Source: Mycogone perniciosa
Taxonomy: Eukaryota; Ascomycota; Sordariomycetes; Hypocreales; Hypocreaceae
Direction of reading: 5' to 3'
DNA: 64,000 nucleotides
Assembly: GCA_025331125.1 (NCBI GenBank)
Contig: JAOALB010000070.1
Coordinates: forward strand, 1 to 64,000
A model generated the notes under the pieces. It was not told the origin of the DNA and ran no database searches. It saw only the letters and a list, made by a program, of their open reading frames with translations. A program made the position numbers and the translations under genes. This document shows, in pieces, positions 45,282-59,100 of the stretch; positions within the stretch are counted from its first letter, which is position 1; each line of letters begins with the position of its first letter.

Positions 45282-47125
45282 ATGTTGCTGCAAAGAATCG
45301 TCGAACGCCGAGCCCGTCAGCACCCCCATCGGGAAGCAATTGAGTATCAAGGCGCGACCATCACGTATGGAGAACTCAATGGATCTGCAAATCAGTTGGC
45401 CGCGTACATCAAACATGTCCGTGGGCTGAAATCAGGCGTAGTGGCACTGAGCCTAGACAAAGGGCCTTCGATGGTCGTAGCAGTACTTGGAGTGCTCAAG
45501 GCAGGATTGGCGTGGGTGCCTCTCCCAATCGATGCCCCGAGGCTACGCATCCAGAAGATTCTCGAGATCGCGAGACCTTGTCTGGTGCTCAGTTCACAAG
45601 ATACGCAATATGTCACTGATGGTTTGTGTACATCAGTAGTGCTTGATGACTTCGAAACGAAGAACGATCTTGCACAACAGTCAGCTGCGGATCTGTCTAC
45701 TGCGGAAGATGATATCAGCCCTAATGATCTCTGCCATATCCTCTTCACCTCGGGCTCGACGGGGACGCCCAAAGGCGTCTTAATTGAACATCAAGCAGTG
45801 GCTCACAATGCGCAACTTCTGGCGGACCTCTTTGGTTTGGATGAAAATACCAGAACATTGCAATTTGCCGCGTACACCTTTGACATATTTGGCCTGGACA
45901 TCTTCATGACCTTCACTGTTGGCGGTTGTTTGGTTATGGATACGTTCTCGAATATGATGTCTGATCTTACTGGCTTCATAAACCGAACTCGCATCAATTA
46001 CGCCCAGCTTACACCTACAATCATCTCACTCATAGACGCCAAAAACGCACCCAGTCTTCGTGTTCTGGCGAGCTCTGGTGAGCCTATGACGGCAGAAATC
46101 ATCCACCAATGGAGCAGTCGTGTTCGGCTGATCAATGCCTATGGACCAACTGAGACCATCGTTTGCACCGTTCAAGATATGAGTGCAACCAATTCAGTCA
46201 AACCACAGTTTATCGGCACTGCGCTTCCTGGCCTGGAGGTTATCTTGATGCGGGAAGGGTGCACAGAGGAGGCTCCCCTAGGAACTGTTGGGGAGATCTG
46301 CGTTGCTGGTGTTCAGTTATTTCGTGGTTATCTCGGAACTGACCAGAGCCTTTCTGGATTCTTTCATTATAAATCCCAGAAGTTCTATCGCACGGGCGAT
46401 TTGGGCGTTCTAACTTCGGTATCTGATTCGGAGAGCACAATTTGCTGTCTGGGTCGAAGAGACGGACAGGTGAAGGTCCATGGAGTGCGGGTAGATCTTG
46501 GTGATGTTGAACAGGCCCTAGGAAGTTATGAGGCCACTCAACACTGCGTTGCCCTGATCCCCAAGGTTGGCCTCACCCATGGTAGACTTTCTGCTGTTTT
46601 GTCAGTCAATCATCCCGGGCCATGGGAGCATGTCGCGACAGGAGTGCCTGAGATGAATCTTCTTCACCCCACCCAATCTACACAGCAAGCAATTCTGAGA
46701 GAATTGGTAGACTGGGTGCAAAAGATCTTGCCCCCTCAGGCTGTGCCAGGCACCTGGTGGATTGTCGACAAGTTGCCACTCACTATTAGTGGTAAACTTG
46801 ACCGCATGTCTATCCAAGGGTGGCTGGAGACAATTGCTGACCAGGAATATACGCGATTTATACATTCTTGGAGCACCAACAAAGAAGGAGACACGCTTCC
46901 TGACGGTAGCGATTCAGCACTACAGCGACAAATGGTCGACTTGTGCGGCAGAGTCTTGGGTTTAAGTCCTGCCGCAATAAATCCCAAAATATCGCTCCTG
47001 CAGCTTGGATTCGACTCTCTGGCAATCATCCGACTAGTATCCTCGGCTCGCCGCCAAGGAATCAGTTTGACCGTGCAACAAGTGCTCCGTGAAAGCTCGA
47101 TAGCGCAACTCAGTGTGTCCATATC
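45282..47125 (+). other. NRPS module 1 (A1-T1, loading)
   Basis: A1 has FTSGSTGTPKG, TFDIFGLDIF, NAYGPTE, YRTGDLG and the lysine of SGKLDR (about residue 505). By alignment to the GrsA pocket I read the ten-residue code D-I-L-Q-A-S-A-V-C-K. T1 has LLQLGFDSLAIIRLV. No upstream C domain is in frame, so this module starts the chain. The code matches no specificity I know. Confidence 0.85.
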
Positions 47126-50100
47126 TGCCGCGCAACCTGACCTGGAGTCCACAGACGGCCTCGCGGATGAACCCTTCAGTCTGGCACCAGTAGGCGTTGA
47201 TTTACCGGAATTGAGAATCTCCATCGCTGACCAATGTCACCTTGAACCTGAGGACATTGTGGATGTTTATCCTTGCACCCCTTTGCAATCAGGCATGATG
47301 GCTCTGGCCGCCCGAAGCTCCAACGCCTACATTTGTGAAATGAGCTTCGTTTTATCACCAAACGTTGATCAGAGTCGGTTTCAGAAAGCGTGGGAGCAAC
47401 TGCTATCTGCAATTCCTCTCCTACGAAATCGCATCGCGCACGATCCTGAAACCAGTGGTCTGTTGCAAGCTACAGTTCGTTACCATGCGCCATCCTATGG
47501 TGATGATGCCTTCAATGCTCCCATGTCATTCGGAGACACACTGTGCAGGGGCGCATTTACTTGGAATGCGACTACACAGAAATGGATATTTAAACTGAAA
47601 ATTCATCATTCTTTGTTTGATGGCTGGAGTAAGAGCCTGATGTTGCTTGAGCTTAAAAGGATCTACGACTCGGGTGAACACTCTGCTGCGGCTACTTTTT
47701 TCAAGACCTTCATCAAACACCTCATTCAGGATGTCAAAGACAATGAGGCTGCGCATCTTTCTTTTTGGAGAGATAATCTGGATGGATCTACGGTCACAAA
47801 TTTCCCTCCAATTCCTCCGTCGTGGAAGGGAGAACTCATGGCACATGAAGGTCTCACCCACAAGGTCAACATGGACGTGTCATCCGTAGCGAGAAAACAC
47901 CAAGTCACAGCTGCTACAGTAATACAGGCAGCCTGGGCCATTGTTCTGGGCAATCATGCAGCTACGGATGATGTTGTATTTGGAGTTACCCTCTCCGGAC
48001 GCGATGCTCCTGTTAAGGATCTTGAGTTTGTTATTGGCCCAACTATGGTGACCGTTCCTTATCGAGCTCGTTGGGACAGGTCGGTCACCTTGCGCGAGTT
48101 CCTGCAGAACCTCCACCTACAATCTATCAACATGATCCCACATAAACATTACGGATTGCAGAACATTGGAAATGCAGGGCAGAGCGCGAAGAATGCATGC
48201 TCCTTTCGTTGCTTGGTGGTGATTCAGCCTGAGGATACCGCAGCCGATGATCTCTCATATTTCATGAACGAGGAAGAATACTTCAGCTCCGACATGCTCC
48301 GGACCTATCCCGTCACCATTGAGTTCATACTGAACCCAGACAACCTAGAGATAAAAGCTCACTACGATGCATCTGTCATGCCAAAGAAGGAGCTACTCTG
48401 GGTGCTTCGTCATTTCGAGTCGGCATTGAGTAGAATTGACTCGGCAGACCCCCTCATACCTGTCCCCGATATTGGGATCATCGGCAAAATCGATGTCGAA
48501 CAAGCCCTAGGTTTTAACGACATCTGCCCACCGATTATTGATCGATGCCTCCATGAGCTCATCCATGACGCAGCTCGGAAATTCCCAGATCACGTTGCCA
48601 TCCTTCAACAATTGCCAGCGAAGAGTCTTTCCTATCAGGAACTTGATCAAGCATCAACGAATCTGGCTAGGCGCCTCCAGAGCCTTCATGGTATTGGATC
48701 AGGGGAGATAGTACCGATTTGCTTTGAGAAATCCGCCCTAGGAATCATTGCAATGTTAGCTGTTCTGAAGGCTGGAGGTGCGTATGCGCCACTGGAGGCA
48801 ACTCAACCTATCCAGCGCCTATCATACATGACCAAACTTGTGGAGTCAAGGCTTGCACTCTGCTCATCCGCAACTTCTTCAAAAATGAGGGAGGTTGTAG
48901 ATCAGGTTTTGGAGATCAATGAGAGCTGGCTTTCTGATGAGACGGACCATGTCACATCTCCCAAAGAAGACCGTCAAGCGTCGCCGAGTGATTTTGCTTT
49001 TGTTTTCTTCACGTCGGGCAGTACTGGTCAACCTAAAGCCATAGCCTCCACACACTCCGCTATCAGTACAAATGTGGTTCACTATGGGGAGTTGCTACGC
49101 CTCGAGCCGGGAGCCCGTGTATTGCAGTTCACCTCCTTTACCTTTGACATGTCCCTCAAGGATATTTACAATACCTTACTGTCTGGGGGGTGTATATGTC
49201 TGCCTAGTGAACAAGATCGCTTGACGTCCTTGCCAGAAGCCATGCAGCAAATGCATATCGATGTTGCCTTTCTGACTCCAAGCATCGCAGACCTCATCAA
49301 CCCTGATGACGTCCCTAAGCTCCAAATCCTGGATTTAGGTGGTGAACGGGCCACTGTGTCTGTTGTCCGCAAGTGGGCTGCAAGAACGAGACTGATCAAT
49401 TCATATGGCCCTACAGAGACCGTCTGTTGTCTGACAGCTTCCGATCGCCTGAGAGAAGACTCTGACCCGGACAACATTGGCCATGGAGTTGCCGGGCGGA
49501 CATGGATCATTCAAAGAAACCCCAGCGGCCCTCTCCTTCCAGTACCGATTGGATGCATCGGCGAGATTGCCCTCTCTGGGTTCACTGTTGCCCAAGGATA
49601 TCTCCACGATCCAGTAAAAACCGGCGAATCATTTGTTGAGCAACCCCCATGGATGCAACCTGGTGCCGATTCCCGGCTGTATCTCACCGGTGATTTGGGC
49701 CTTCAAAAGCCGGATGGTAGCATCAAATACATTGGTAGGAATGACCGACAGGTCAAGATCCACGGAATCCGTATTGAGCCAGCTGAAGTGGAACATCATC
49801 TTCGACAACTAGGTGGACTTTTCTCTTCGTCCGTTGTTGAAGCTGTTCATCTTACAGACCCACCCTCATCCCTTTCTCTTGTTACATTCGTCTTGGTCCA
49901 AGATCCAGAAGGACAGACATCGCTGGATTCACGACCCATGTTTGCTGGTGCTGATTCTCTCCCGGAAGCATTCGATGCGGAATGTCGTGGTGTGCAAGAT
50001 CGCCTGTCAGAGAAAGTACCAAGATATCTGCTACCCAGTGTCTTCGTTCCAGTCAACTATTTTCCGTTGACCGTGTCTAGTAAAACAGACCGCAAAACTC

Positions 50101-53100
50101 TTCGAGAAACATTCGAGAAAGACACAGAGCGCAGTCGGTATCTCACAACAAAATCTGTGCATGATCCTGTGCACTCGCCTCCTCAGACCAACCGAGAGCG
50201 CCTTCTCTGCGATGCGTGGAAGGATATGTTTACCGTGGACAAGGATTTTGGGCTCGGTGACGACTTTTTCCGAGTTGGAGGCGATTCCTTCACCGCGATC
50301 AGGTTGGTTCTCCTCTGCAAGAAGCGAGGGCTGGAGATTTCCGTTGCACAGATCTATGGACACTCGACTCTTGGACAAATGGCAGCTATCGCAGTAGACG
50401 CGTCTGGTGAACATCCATCAATGAAGGCAGAGAGTCTGACTCCTTTCTCGCTGGCAACGGAGAATGTTGAAGGTCTTTTGGACGAGGTTTCACAAATTTG
50501 CAATGTTGACATTCAAGAAATTGAAGACGTGTATCCGGCATCGCCATTCCAAGAAGGATTGGCTGCAATCAATTTGCACACGAAAGCAGCCTATATGGCT
50601 CAATGGGTTTACTCGTTGCCAAGTGCAACAGATCTGAAGCGGCTTCAGGACGCCATGGAGATTGTGATTGCTCGGAATCCGATCCTTCGAACGACTTTGG
50701 CTCATACTTCCAGAGGCACTGTTCAAGTGGTGCTTAAGTATCGTTTCCAGGATGACAAGGAGTCACATTGGAGGATGCAACAACCGGAGAGTCAAGACGG
50801 AGAGGAGGTGCGCATGGAAGGCAAAAGACTATTCAGCTATTGTCCATTTCGTAATGAGGAAGGTAAAGCGTATCTTCAAATTCACATACATCACGTCCTC
50901 TATGACGAATGGGTGATGGAATTCTTACTGGACGACTTGGCGTACAACTACGGTCATCCAGGGAGCGAACGATTAGGAAGGCCCAGTTATGCCAACTTCA
51001 TCCACCATCTCACAGGCATAGATGCCGAAGCCTCGGCCACTTTCTGGAGACAGAACTTGGAACATGCGGGGGTCATGGAGTTTCCTCGTCTCCCTTCATC
51101 TAACCGCCAGCCCCAGACAAATGCCGTAGTTCAGTCATCCACCTCAATATCACTGAAGCATTTAAAGCACGCAGCAGTAACTCCAGCTGCTGTCGCTGCT
51201 GCGGCTTTGGCTCTTCTATTGTCATCATATGGCGATACCAAAGATGTTATCTTTGGTCTGACGCTTTCCGGGCGAGATGTTGCCGGCATGGAAGCAGTAG
51301 CTGGGCCAACTATCTCCACTCTTCCACTCAGACTACAGACCAACAGGAGACAGAACACTGTTGACTTTGTCAGAGATGTGCAGTCAAAAATGCGTGCAGT
51401 ACAAAATTTTCAGCATTTTGGCTTACAAAAAATTGCACAGCTGAATGGAGAAGGACCTCGAAATGCGTGTGCATTCCGGACCTTGCTTGTCGTAGAATCG
51501 ACGGTCTCTTCGAAAACCGATGCACTTCATCTCACCACTGTTGATGAAGAAACTTCCATGTCCTTGAATTACGGTCTCGTAGTAATTCTGACGACGGATC
51601 AATCGGCTGGACGTGTAAAACTCCGAATCGAATACGATTCGGACTGCGTTGTCGAACGACAGGCACATCGGATTCTCCGCCAGCTTAACCAGATCGTGAG
51701 CCAACTGTCTTCGGTTCAAGGGACTGTCGACATGATCAATATGGTTCCTAAAGAAGACTTGGAAGAGATTTTGGAATTGAATCGCCCCAAACTCGCCCTG
51801 ACACAGCTCGATCGGTGTCTACATCACATGTTCGAGGAACGAGCGGTACAAATGCCAGATAAGATAGTAATTGAGTGCAGAGGGCCCCTAGGCAGTCTGA
51901 CGTACCGTCAACTTGACGAGTATGCCAACAAAACTGCGCATTACTTGATGCGCCATGGTTCTTCCTCCAAATTCGTACCCATCTGTTTCGGCAAATCCTC
52001 ATTGGCCATTGTGGCAATGTTGGCTGTCCTCAAAACCGGACGTGCATATGTCCCAATCGACCCATTGATGCCAGAATCCCGTTTGACAAGTATACTGCAA
52101 GACCTAGGATCTAGTGTTACCGTCTTGACGGAAAAATCCCCTAGCCACATGTTTTCTGGGCTGAATTGCCTAGTTTTGGACTCGGCGCTCCTGACTGAAC
52201 TGGACATATCTACACCTTTAGACTTGCCAGTATCAGCTTCTGATAATGCTTACGTCCTGTACACATCAGGGAGCACTGGGAAGCCGAAAGGAGTTCTCGT
52301 CAGTCACGGTTCGATAGTTACTGCACTAGTATCTCAGGTGGAGGTCACCAATCTTGGCTCCGAGTCTCGAGTACTGCAGTTTGCATCTTTCATGTTTGAC
52401 ATTAGCATCTTCGACATATTTGGCTCGTTTATTGCTGGGGCATGCGTATGCATGCTGAGCGATGACGAAAAACGTTCAGGCGCTCTTGCTCAAGTCATCA
52501 GTTCGCTACGAGTCAATATCTTGAACATCACTCCTAGCGTTGCGCAGCTACTGCATTCTGCTGATGTCCCAACAGTGAAAACGATGATTCTTGGAGGTGC
52601 ACCAATCTCTCGACATATTGTTGAGGAGTGGACCAAAGATGGTGTTCGTCTCATCAATGGGTATGGTCCGACAGAGGCCTGCATCTATGCGGCAATGGAT
52701 CCAAGTGTTTCCCTGGATACTCATGGGACGATTGGTGCATCCACTGCGTGCAGCAACTGGATCATTGATGCCACAGACTATGGCAAACTGGCTCCATTTG
52801 GTTGCACTGGAGAACTTGTGATTTGCGGTCCAGCAGTCGCCGATGGGTATCTAAACGATCCTGAGAAGACGGCAGCGGCTTTTGGAGTCGATCCGCCATG
52901 GCTCTCATTCCAAGAACAGAAGGGTATGCGCTACTACCGAAGTGGAGATCTTGTTCAATATCGTCCCGACGGTTCTATCGCGTACTTGGGACGGAAGGAC
53001 ACACAAATTAAGATTCGTGGGCAAAGAGTGGAAGCTGGCGAGATTGAGTCAGCTATACGTGATATCAGCTCATTCGATGCCGTGGTTGAGCTCCTCCCTG

Positions 53101-56100
53101 GAGACAATCTCATTGCTTTTGTGAAGCCAGACCAAGCTGCTCTAGCTGAGCCCGGCCAAATACTATTGCTCTCGGAGACCATCCCCATTGAACTGGTTGG
53201 CGACCTCATCCACAAGCTACGATCCCGTCTGCCCATCTACATGGTACCCTCGGTCTTCGTTCCTGTTGGAACGTTTCCCATGACGACCACATCATTTAAG
53301 ATTGATCGAAAGGCATTACGTGCTGCCCTGGATGGACACATCGACACCTATAGGAAAACGAAGGGACAAATCAAGAGGACACCGCAGACGACGTCCCAGA
53401 GGCAAATGAGGGATCTTTGGGTCAACGTGCTCAATATTGCAGCAGAAGACATTGGTCTGGATGACGAAATTCACACACTTGGTGGAGATTCGATCAGTAT
53501 GATACGGTTGCTTTCTACGACAAGGAAAATGGGGCTGCGACTTAATGTTGGCGATGTGAATCAGTTTATAACTCTGGAGGAGATGTCGCGAGTATTGGAT
53601 TCCTCCGAATCAGTCCAAGTTGAAGAAGATGTACCGCCCCCGTTTTCTTTGGTCAAAGACATGTCCAAGGAACAATGCGCGAGTGATGCAGCGACGAAAT
53701 GCGGTGTGAATCCAAATTCCATCGTGGATGTATATCCTTGCACATCGCTACAGGAAGGTCTCATGGCTTTGAGCTCTAAGGAGCCAGGGTCATATCTGAT
53801 GCAACATCCATTTGAGATCCTCGAGAGCATTGATCCAGCCAGGCTTGAGTCTGCACTTCGTCGCGTGTGGCAAAAGGAGCCTGTTCTCCGCACCCGCATA
53901 TTTATCGGCGCGAGACTTGACAGTCTGCAAGCAGTGATCAATGATCAAGACCTCCCGTTCAAAGCTTACCACGCTACTCTGGACGAACACATACAGGGTG
54001 ACAGGCGAATCCCATTCGAATACGGAAAGCCCTTAAGCCGATTCGCCCTGGTGTCTAATGATCAAGGTCAAAGATACTTGGTCATATCCCAGCACCACGC
54101 AATAAGCGACGGATGGACGACAAACCTGCTGGTAGAGGCAATAAAGCATGAATATGCCCAGAAACTTCAGAATGATCGATGTAGTCTGGTAAATCGCATA
54201 CCATCGTTCGTCAAATTTGTTAGTGATATTCAGAATTCGACAGATGCCGCACGCTTCTGGAGAACGGCCTTGGACGGGGCCCCTGCTACAAATTTCCCAT
54301 CCTTGAAGAAGAACACCTTTCAGGCCGCTGCGTGGAGCAACACGTCATGTGAAATCCCAAGTTTGTCTCGGGTGTCTCTTCCCACTCTGCTCGAAGCTGC
54401 ATGGGGTTTCGTCCTTGGTAAATATGCTGATACGGATGATGTCTGCTTTGGCGTTGTCCGATCAGGAAGGATAGCACCCATTCCAGAGATTGAACACATG
54501 ATGGGTCCAGCAATCGTCACGATTCCTAGGCGTCTCAAGCTGCAGTCCACACTCAATGTTTCGGAGTACCTGGAGCAAGTACATTCTCTTGTAAATCAGG
54601 CTGTGCCTTTCGAGCATTTTGGCCTCCAGAACATACGCACACTGAGTGAAGATGCTAGGAATGCCTGTGATTTCCAGACATTACTTATTATCCAACCGGA
54701 AGAAGAGTCGTATGAAGCTCCTAGCCAGCTCTCCCTCAAAGTTTTGGATGCTGATTCAATGCTTGGCACTTATGGCTTGTCTGTTACCTGTCAACCCCAC
54801 AGGGACGGAACCTTGTCGATCCATGTGAACTACGACGATACTGTTGTTTCTGAGGCAGAGGTTCGGTGGATATCCTATCATCTCGTACAGGCGCTCTCCC
54901 AACTTGCCAAAATAACAAATAAGTTGATAAGTGATGTGGATATTTGCGGGGAGCTAGATAAAAGACAAGTTGCTACTTGGAACGCCCCAACAGTCGAAGC
55001 GACAAACGAGCGTGTTGAGACAGTGTTCCAACAACGCCTTGCACAATGGGCTGAACTGGCTGCTATTGACGCGGATGACCGAAAGTTGTCATATGCAGAG
55101 CTTAACCGAGCGGCAGATAGCATAGCGCAAGTGCTCAATAGCCATGGCGCAGGCCCTGGAGATTTGATCCCTATCTGCATGGAGAAATCTGCGTTGATGA
55201 TCGCCACACTGTTGGGCATCTTCAAAGTGGGTGCAGGCTACACTCCTCTTGCCATCGACAATCCAATCGACCGTTCAAGGAGGATATTAGATTATGGATC
55301 CGCCCGCATCCTCGTCTGTTCGCCAAAACAGGAAGACCTCTGCTGTAACTTGATGCCGGGCGCGGTTGTCGTTCTGGATTGGGACTCTCTACGAGATTCT
55401 GTCTTCTCCGGAATTGATGCCCAACAGGCGCAAGCTACTGATCTCGCCTATGTCATGTATACTTCTGGCAGCACCGGCACCCCGAAAGGAGTGATGCTGC
55501 CGCATGTCGCAGTCACTACTACCCTTTTGGCACAAGGGAAACGTCTGGGCTATGAGCCAGGTACAAGAACCCTTCAATTCTGTTCATACACCTTTGATTG
55601 CAGTGTGACTGAGATATTCATGACGTTGCTACACGGTGGCTGTCTCTGCATTCCGACAGAAGAGCAGAGATTAACATCACTCATCGACTTCATTAACAAT
55701 AAGAATATCGGCATGGCAGTTCTAACAGCCACAGTTGTTTCCACCATGCTTCAGCATCCTTCCCATGTGCCGGGGTTGTCAACGCTCATGCTTGTTGGTG
55801 AAGCCATGACTCAGGTTATTGTGGACAATTGGAGTGACAAAGTCCGTGTGATCAATGACTACGGTCCTACAGAGGCCTGCATTGACGCGGTGGTCAACAT
55901 GGATGTGAAGCCAGATACCCAACCCGGCAACATCGGATATCCAATCGCAGCATACGTCTGGGTTGTCAACAAGGATGACAGGTCGAAATTGGCACCAATC
56001 GGTTGCCCTGGAGAGTTGTTGATTTCAGGGCCTACACTCGCTGTCGGCTATCTTAAAGACAAGAATAAAACCGATGCCGTCTTCTTGGACGCGTCACAAT

Positions 56101-59100
56101 TTGATTGGGCTCGACCGGATGATCCCCGCCTCTATGCCACGGGAGATATAGTTCGTCAGAGCCCAGATGGATCTCTCATCTTTATTTCACGGAATGACAC
56201 CCAGGTGAAGTTGCGTGGCCTTCGAGTAGAGTTGGGCGAGATTGAATTCTATCTTGGGAAGTGCAAACGCATTGCGGCCGCTGTTGTCGATATGGTCAAT
56301 GACAAGAACAGTGGTGATCCTGTGCTTGCAGCCTTTGTCACGATAGTTGGCCATGAGATGGAGGCTACCCAGCCAATCGTACCAGATGATAGTATTCGCC
56401 AAACAATTCAGGCTGCACTGAACGTCCTGAGCACGAACATCCCGAGGTATATGATGCCACAAGTCGTCTTGCCGTTAGGGAAGATACCCTCGACGACAAG
56501 TGGCAAAACAGACAGGGGTGCTCTCAGACGAGTATACGAATCAGCAGCACAGAAAGACCTCATCGCCCACTCGGCCAGAGCCTCATTCAAGAGACCACCA
56601 GAAAACAACACTCAAACAATTCTACAACACCTGTGGGCCGAGGTTCTACGTCTCGATGCTGAGGCAATCGGGCTCGACGACGACTTCGTCATGCTGGGCG
56701 GAAACTCCATTTCGGCCATAAAATTGTCCTCCGTTGCGCGAGATAAGGGATTCTCTCTACCCGCACAATCGATATTTCGGAATTCGGGCCTCGAACAAAT
56801 GTCACTCCATATGAATACGGCTAGACATCCGATTGACCCAGAGGAGCCACAGACGATGAAACGAACAAACGCATCTTTTTACCGGTCGCAAGTGAAAGAA
56901 ACATATGGTATTGCCATGGAAGAGATCGAGGACATCTATCCGTGCACACCACTCCAGTCCGGTGTGATGGCACTGACGCTTCGTATGCCAAAGGCGTATG
57001 TTGCTACGGAGACGTTTCAATTGTCCGGCTCTATTGACCTTGATCGATTCACGAAGGCCTGGGAATTGGTGTACCAGAAACACGAGACGCTGCGTACCAG
57101 GCTGTGCCAAGTAAATGATGATGATGGATACAGCGAGCTTGTCCAAGTTGTCTGTTCTGGTGACAACATGACATGGTCTGTTGAGGAAACCTCGAACGTG
57201 CCACATGTGAATCAAGACACAGGAGCAATAGGCCTCGGCACTCCTCTCTGTCGATACGGCCTGCTACGAACTCCGGAAGGATACCGCTTCCAATTAACAA
57301 GACATCACTCAATATACGACGGGTGGTCCTCTAAATTACTATGGGATGACCTGGAGTATGCTTATGTGAGTGGCCAGAATCCGCCGCCAAGGCCACCGTT
57401 CCGCTCCTATGTCCGGTATTTGCAGAGTATGGAGAGTGACGCCGCGATGAGTTTCTGGAAAGGAGAGCTCCAGGGATACTGCGCCGAGCACTACCCTAAG
57501 CTCCCCCCCGGCAAATTTTCGCCAGAGGTCAATTCATCTTTGGAATTGGCCATTAAGATGGACCCCGACATTTCAAGGACCAAGACCCTGACGTTTGCCA
57601 GCGTTGTCAGGGCTGCCTGGGCCCTGGCTCTGTCGGTCCTGGGCAGATCGCCCTCCCAGACTCACGACATTTGTTTCGGTGCTACAGTGTCCGGGAGGAT
57701 GGTTCCAGTTGCTGCGATCGAAGAAATTGCAGGTCCTACAATAAGTACAGTTCCGGTTCGTGTGCACGTCGACATGAACGAGCCAGTGGGTCAATATCTC
57801 AACCGTGTCAGTGATCATGTAATGGCTACAGCGCCGTTCGAGCACATCGGTCTCAGCGACATTGGGAAAATTAGCGAAAGTGCAACAGCAGCATGTCAGT
57901 TCAGAAACATATTGGTGGTCCAACCCCCAGACTCTCAAAGCGAGAGTATAATGGAAGGAGTACGTCAAATAGTCGACTCTAGCCAGATGTTGCAATTGTA
58001 TGGGATCGTCATGGAGTGCAGAGAAGCCGCCGACGGCAGTGGTTTTTACCTCGAGGCTAGTTTCGATGAAAGTCTACTGAGCAAATCCGAGATGCGCATA
58101 ATCCTTCGACACTTTTCACGAATCATTACACTCCTTTATGACTCAGGACGAAATGACACGTCAATAGGTGGTCTATTACGAGACATGGTCACGGTTGAAG
58201 ACTATGATCGAGTACTTTTGTTCAATGGACCTGCCCTTCCGAAGTCTACCTTGTGCCTTCACGAACTTGTGGAGAAGAGTGTTCATCTTCACCCGCACCG
58301 CGTTGCAGTGCTCGCGCATGATCAAGAACTCACATACAAGGAGCTGGACGAATGCTCTAGTCGACTCGCTGCACATCTTCGACAAAATTGTGGCGTTCGC
58401 CTAGAAACTTTGGTTCCAATATGTTTTGAGAAGTCCAGTTGGATGATCATTGCGATGTTGGGGGTGTTGAAAGCTGGGGGAGGCTACGTTCCGCTTGATC
58501 CATCCCATCCAACAATGCGACTGAGACACATTGTCAACCAAACGAATTCGAATCTAGTCCTTGTATCTGCTGCGCAAAACTGCCGTATTTCCAAAGATAT
58601 TGGGGTAAGCACCTTTGTTGTCGACTTCTCTAGTCTCTCGTCTTTCCCAACAAACACAAATACGGTGGTGGAACTACCAGGCCCACAGCATATCGCGTAC
58701 GTGATATTCACATCTGGGAGTACTGGAAACCCCAAGGGGGTGGTCATGGAACATGGAAGTGTTAGTTTGAGCATGATGGAGCATGGAAGGGTACTTGGGT
58801 ATCAGCGTGAGAAGGGAATAAGAACACTGCAGTTCAGCACCTACACGTTTGATGTTAGTGTCGCAGAGATCTTTGCCACATTGGCCTTTGGTGGTACAGT
58901 CTGCATCCCAACGGAAGAAGATCGCCTGAGCAATCTCCCTGGCGTAATCTCAACGATGAGAGTGAGCAATGCGTTTATAACTCCGACGATGGCCAGAACC
59001 ATTCAACCAGACGAGGTCTCCACTCTCGAGGTTCTTTGCCTTACAGGAGAGTCTGCGACACCTTCACTCATACAAACGTGGACATCGACGGACAAATTCT

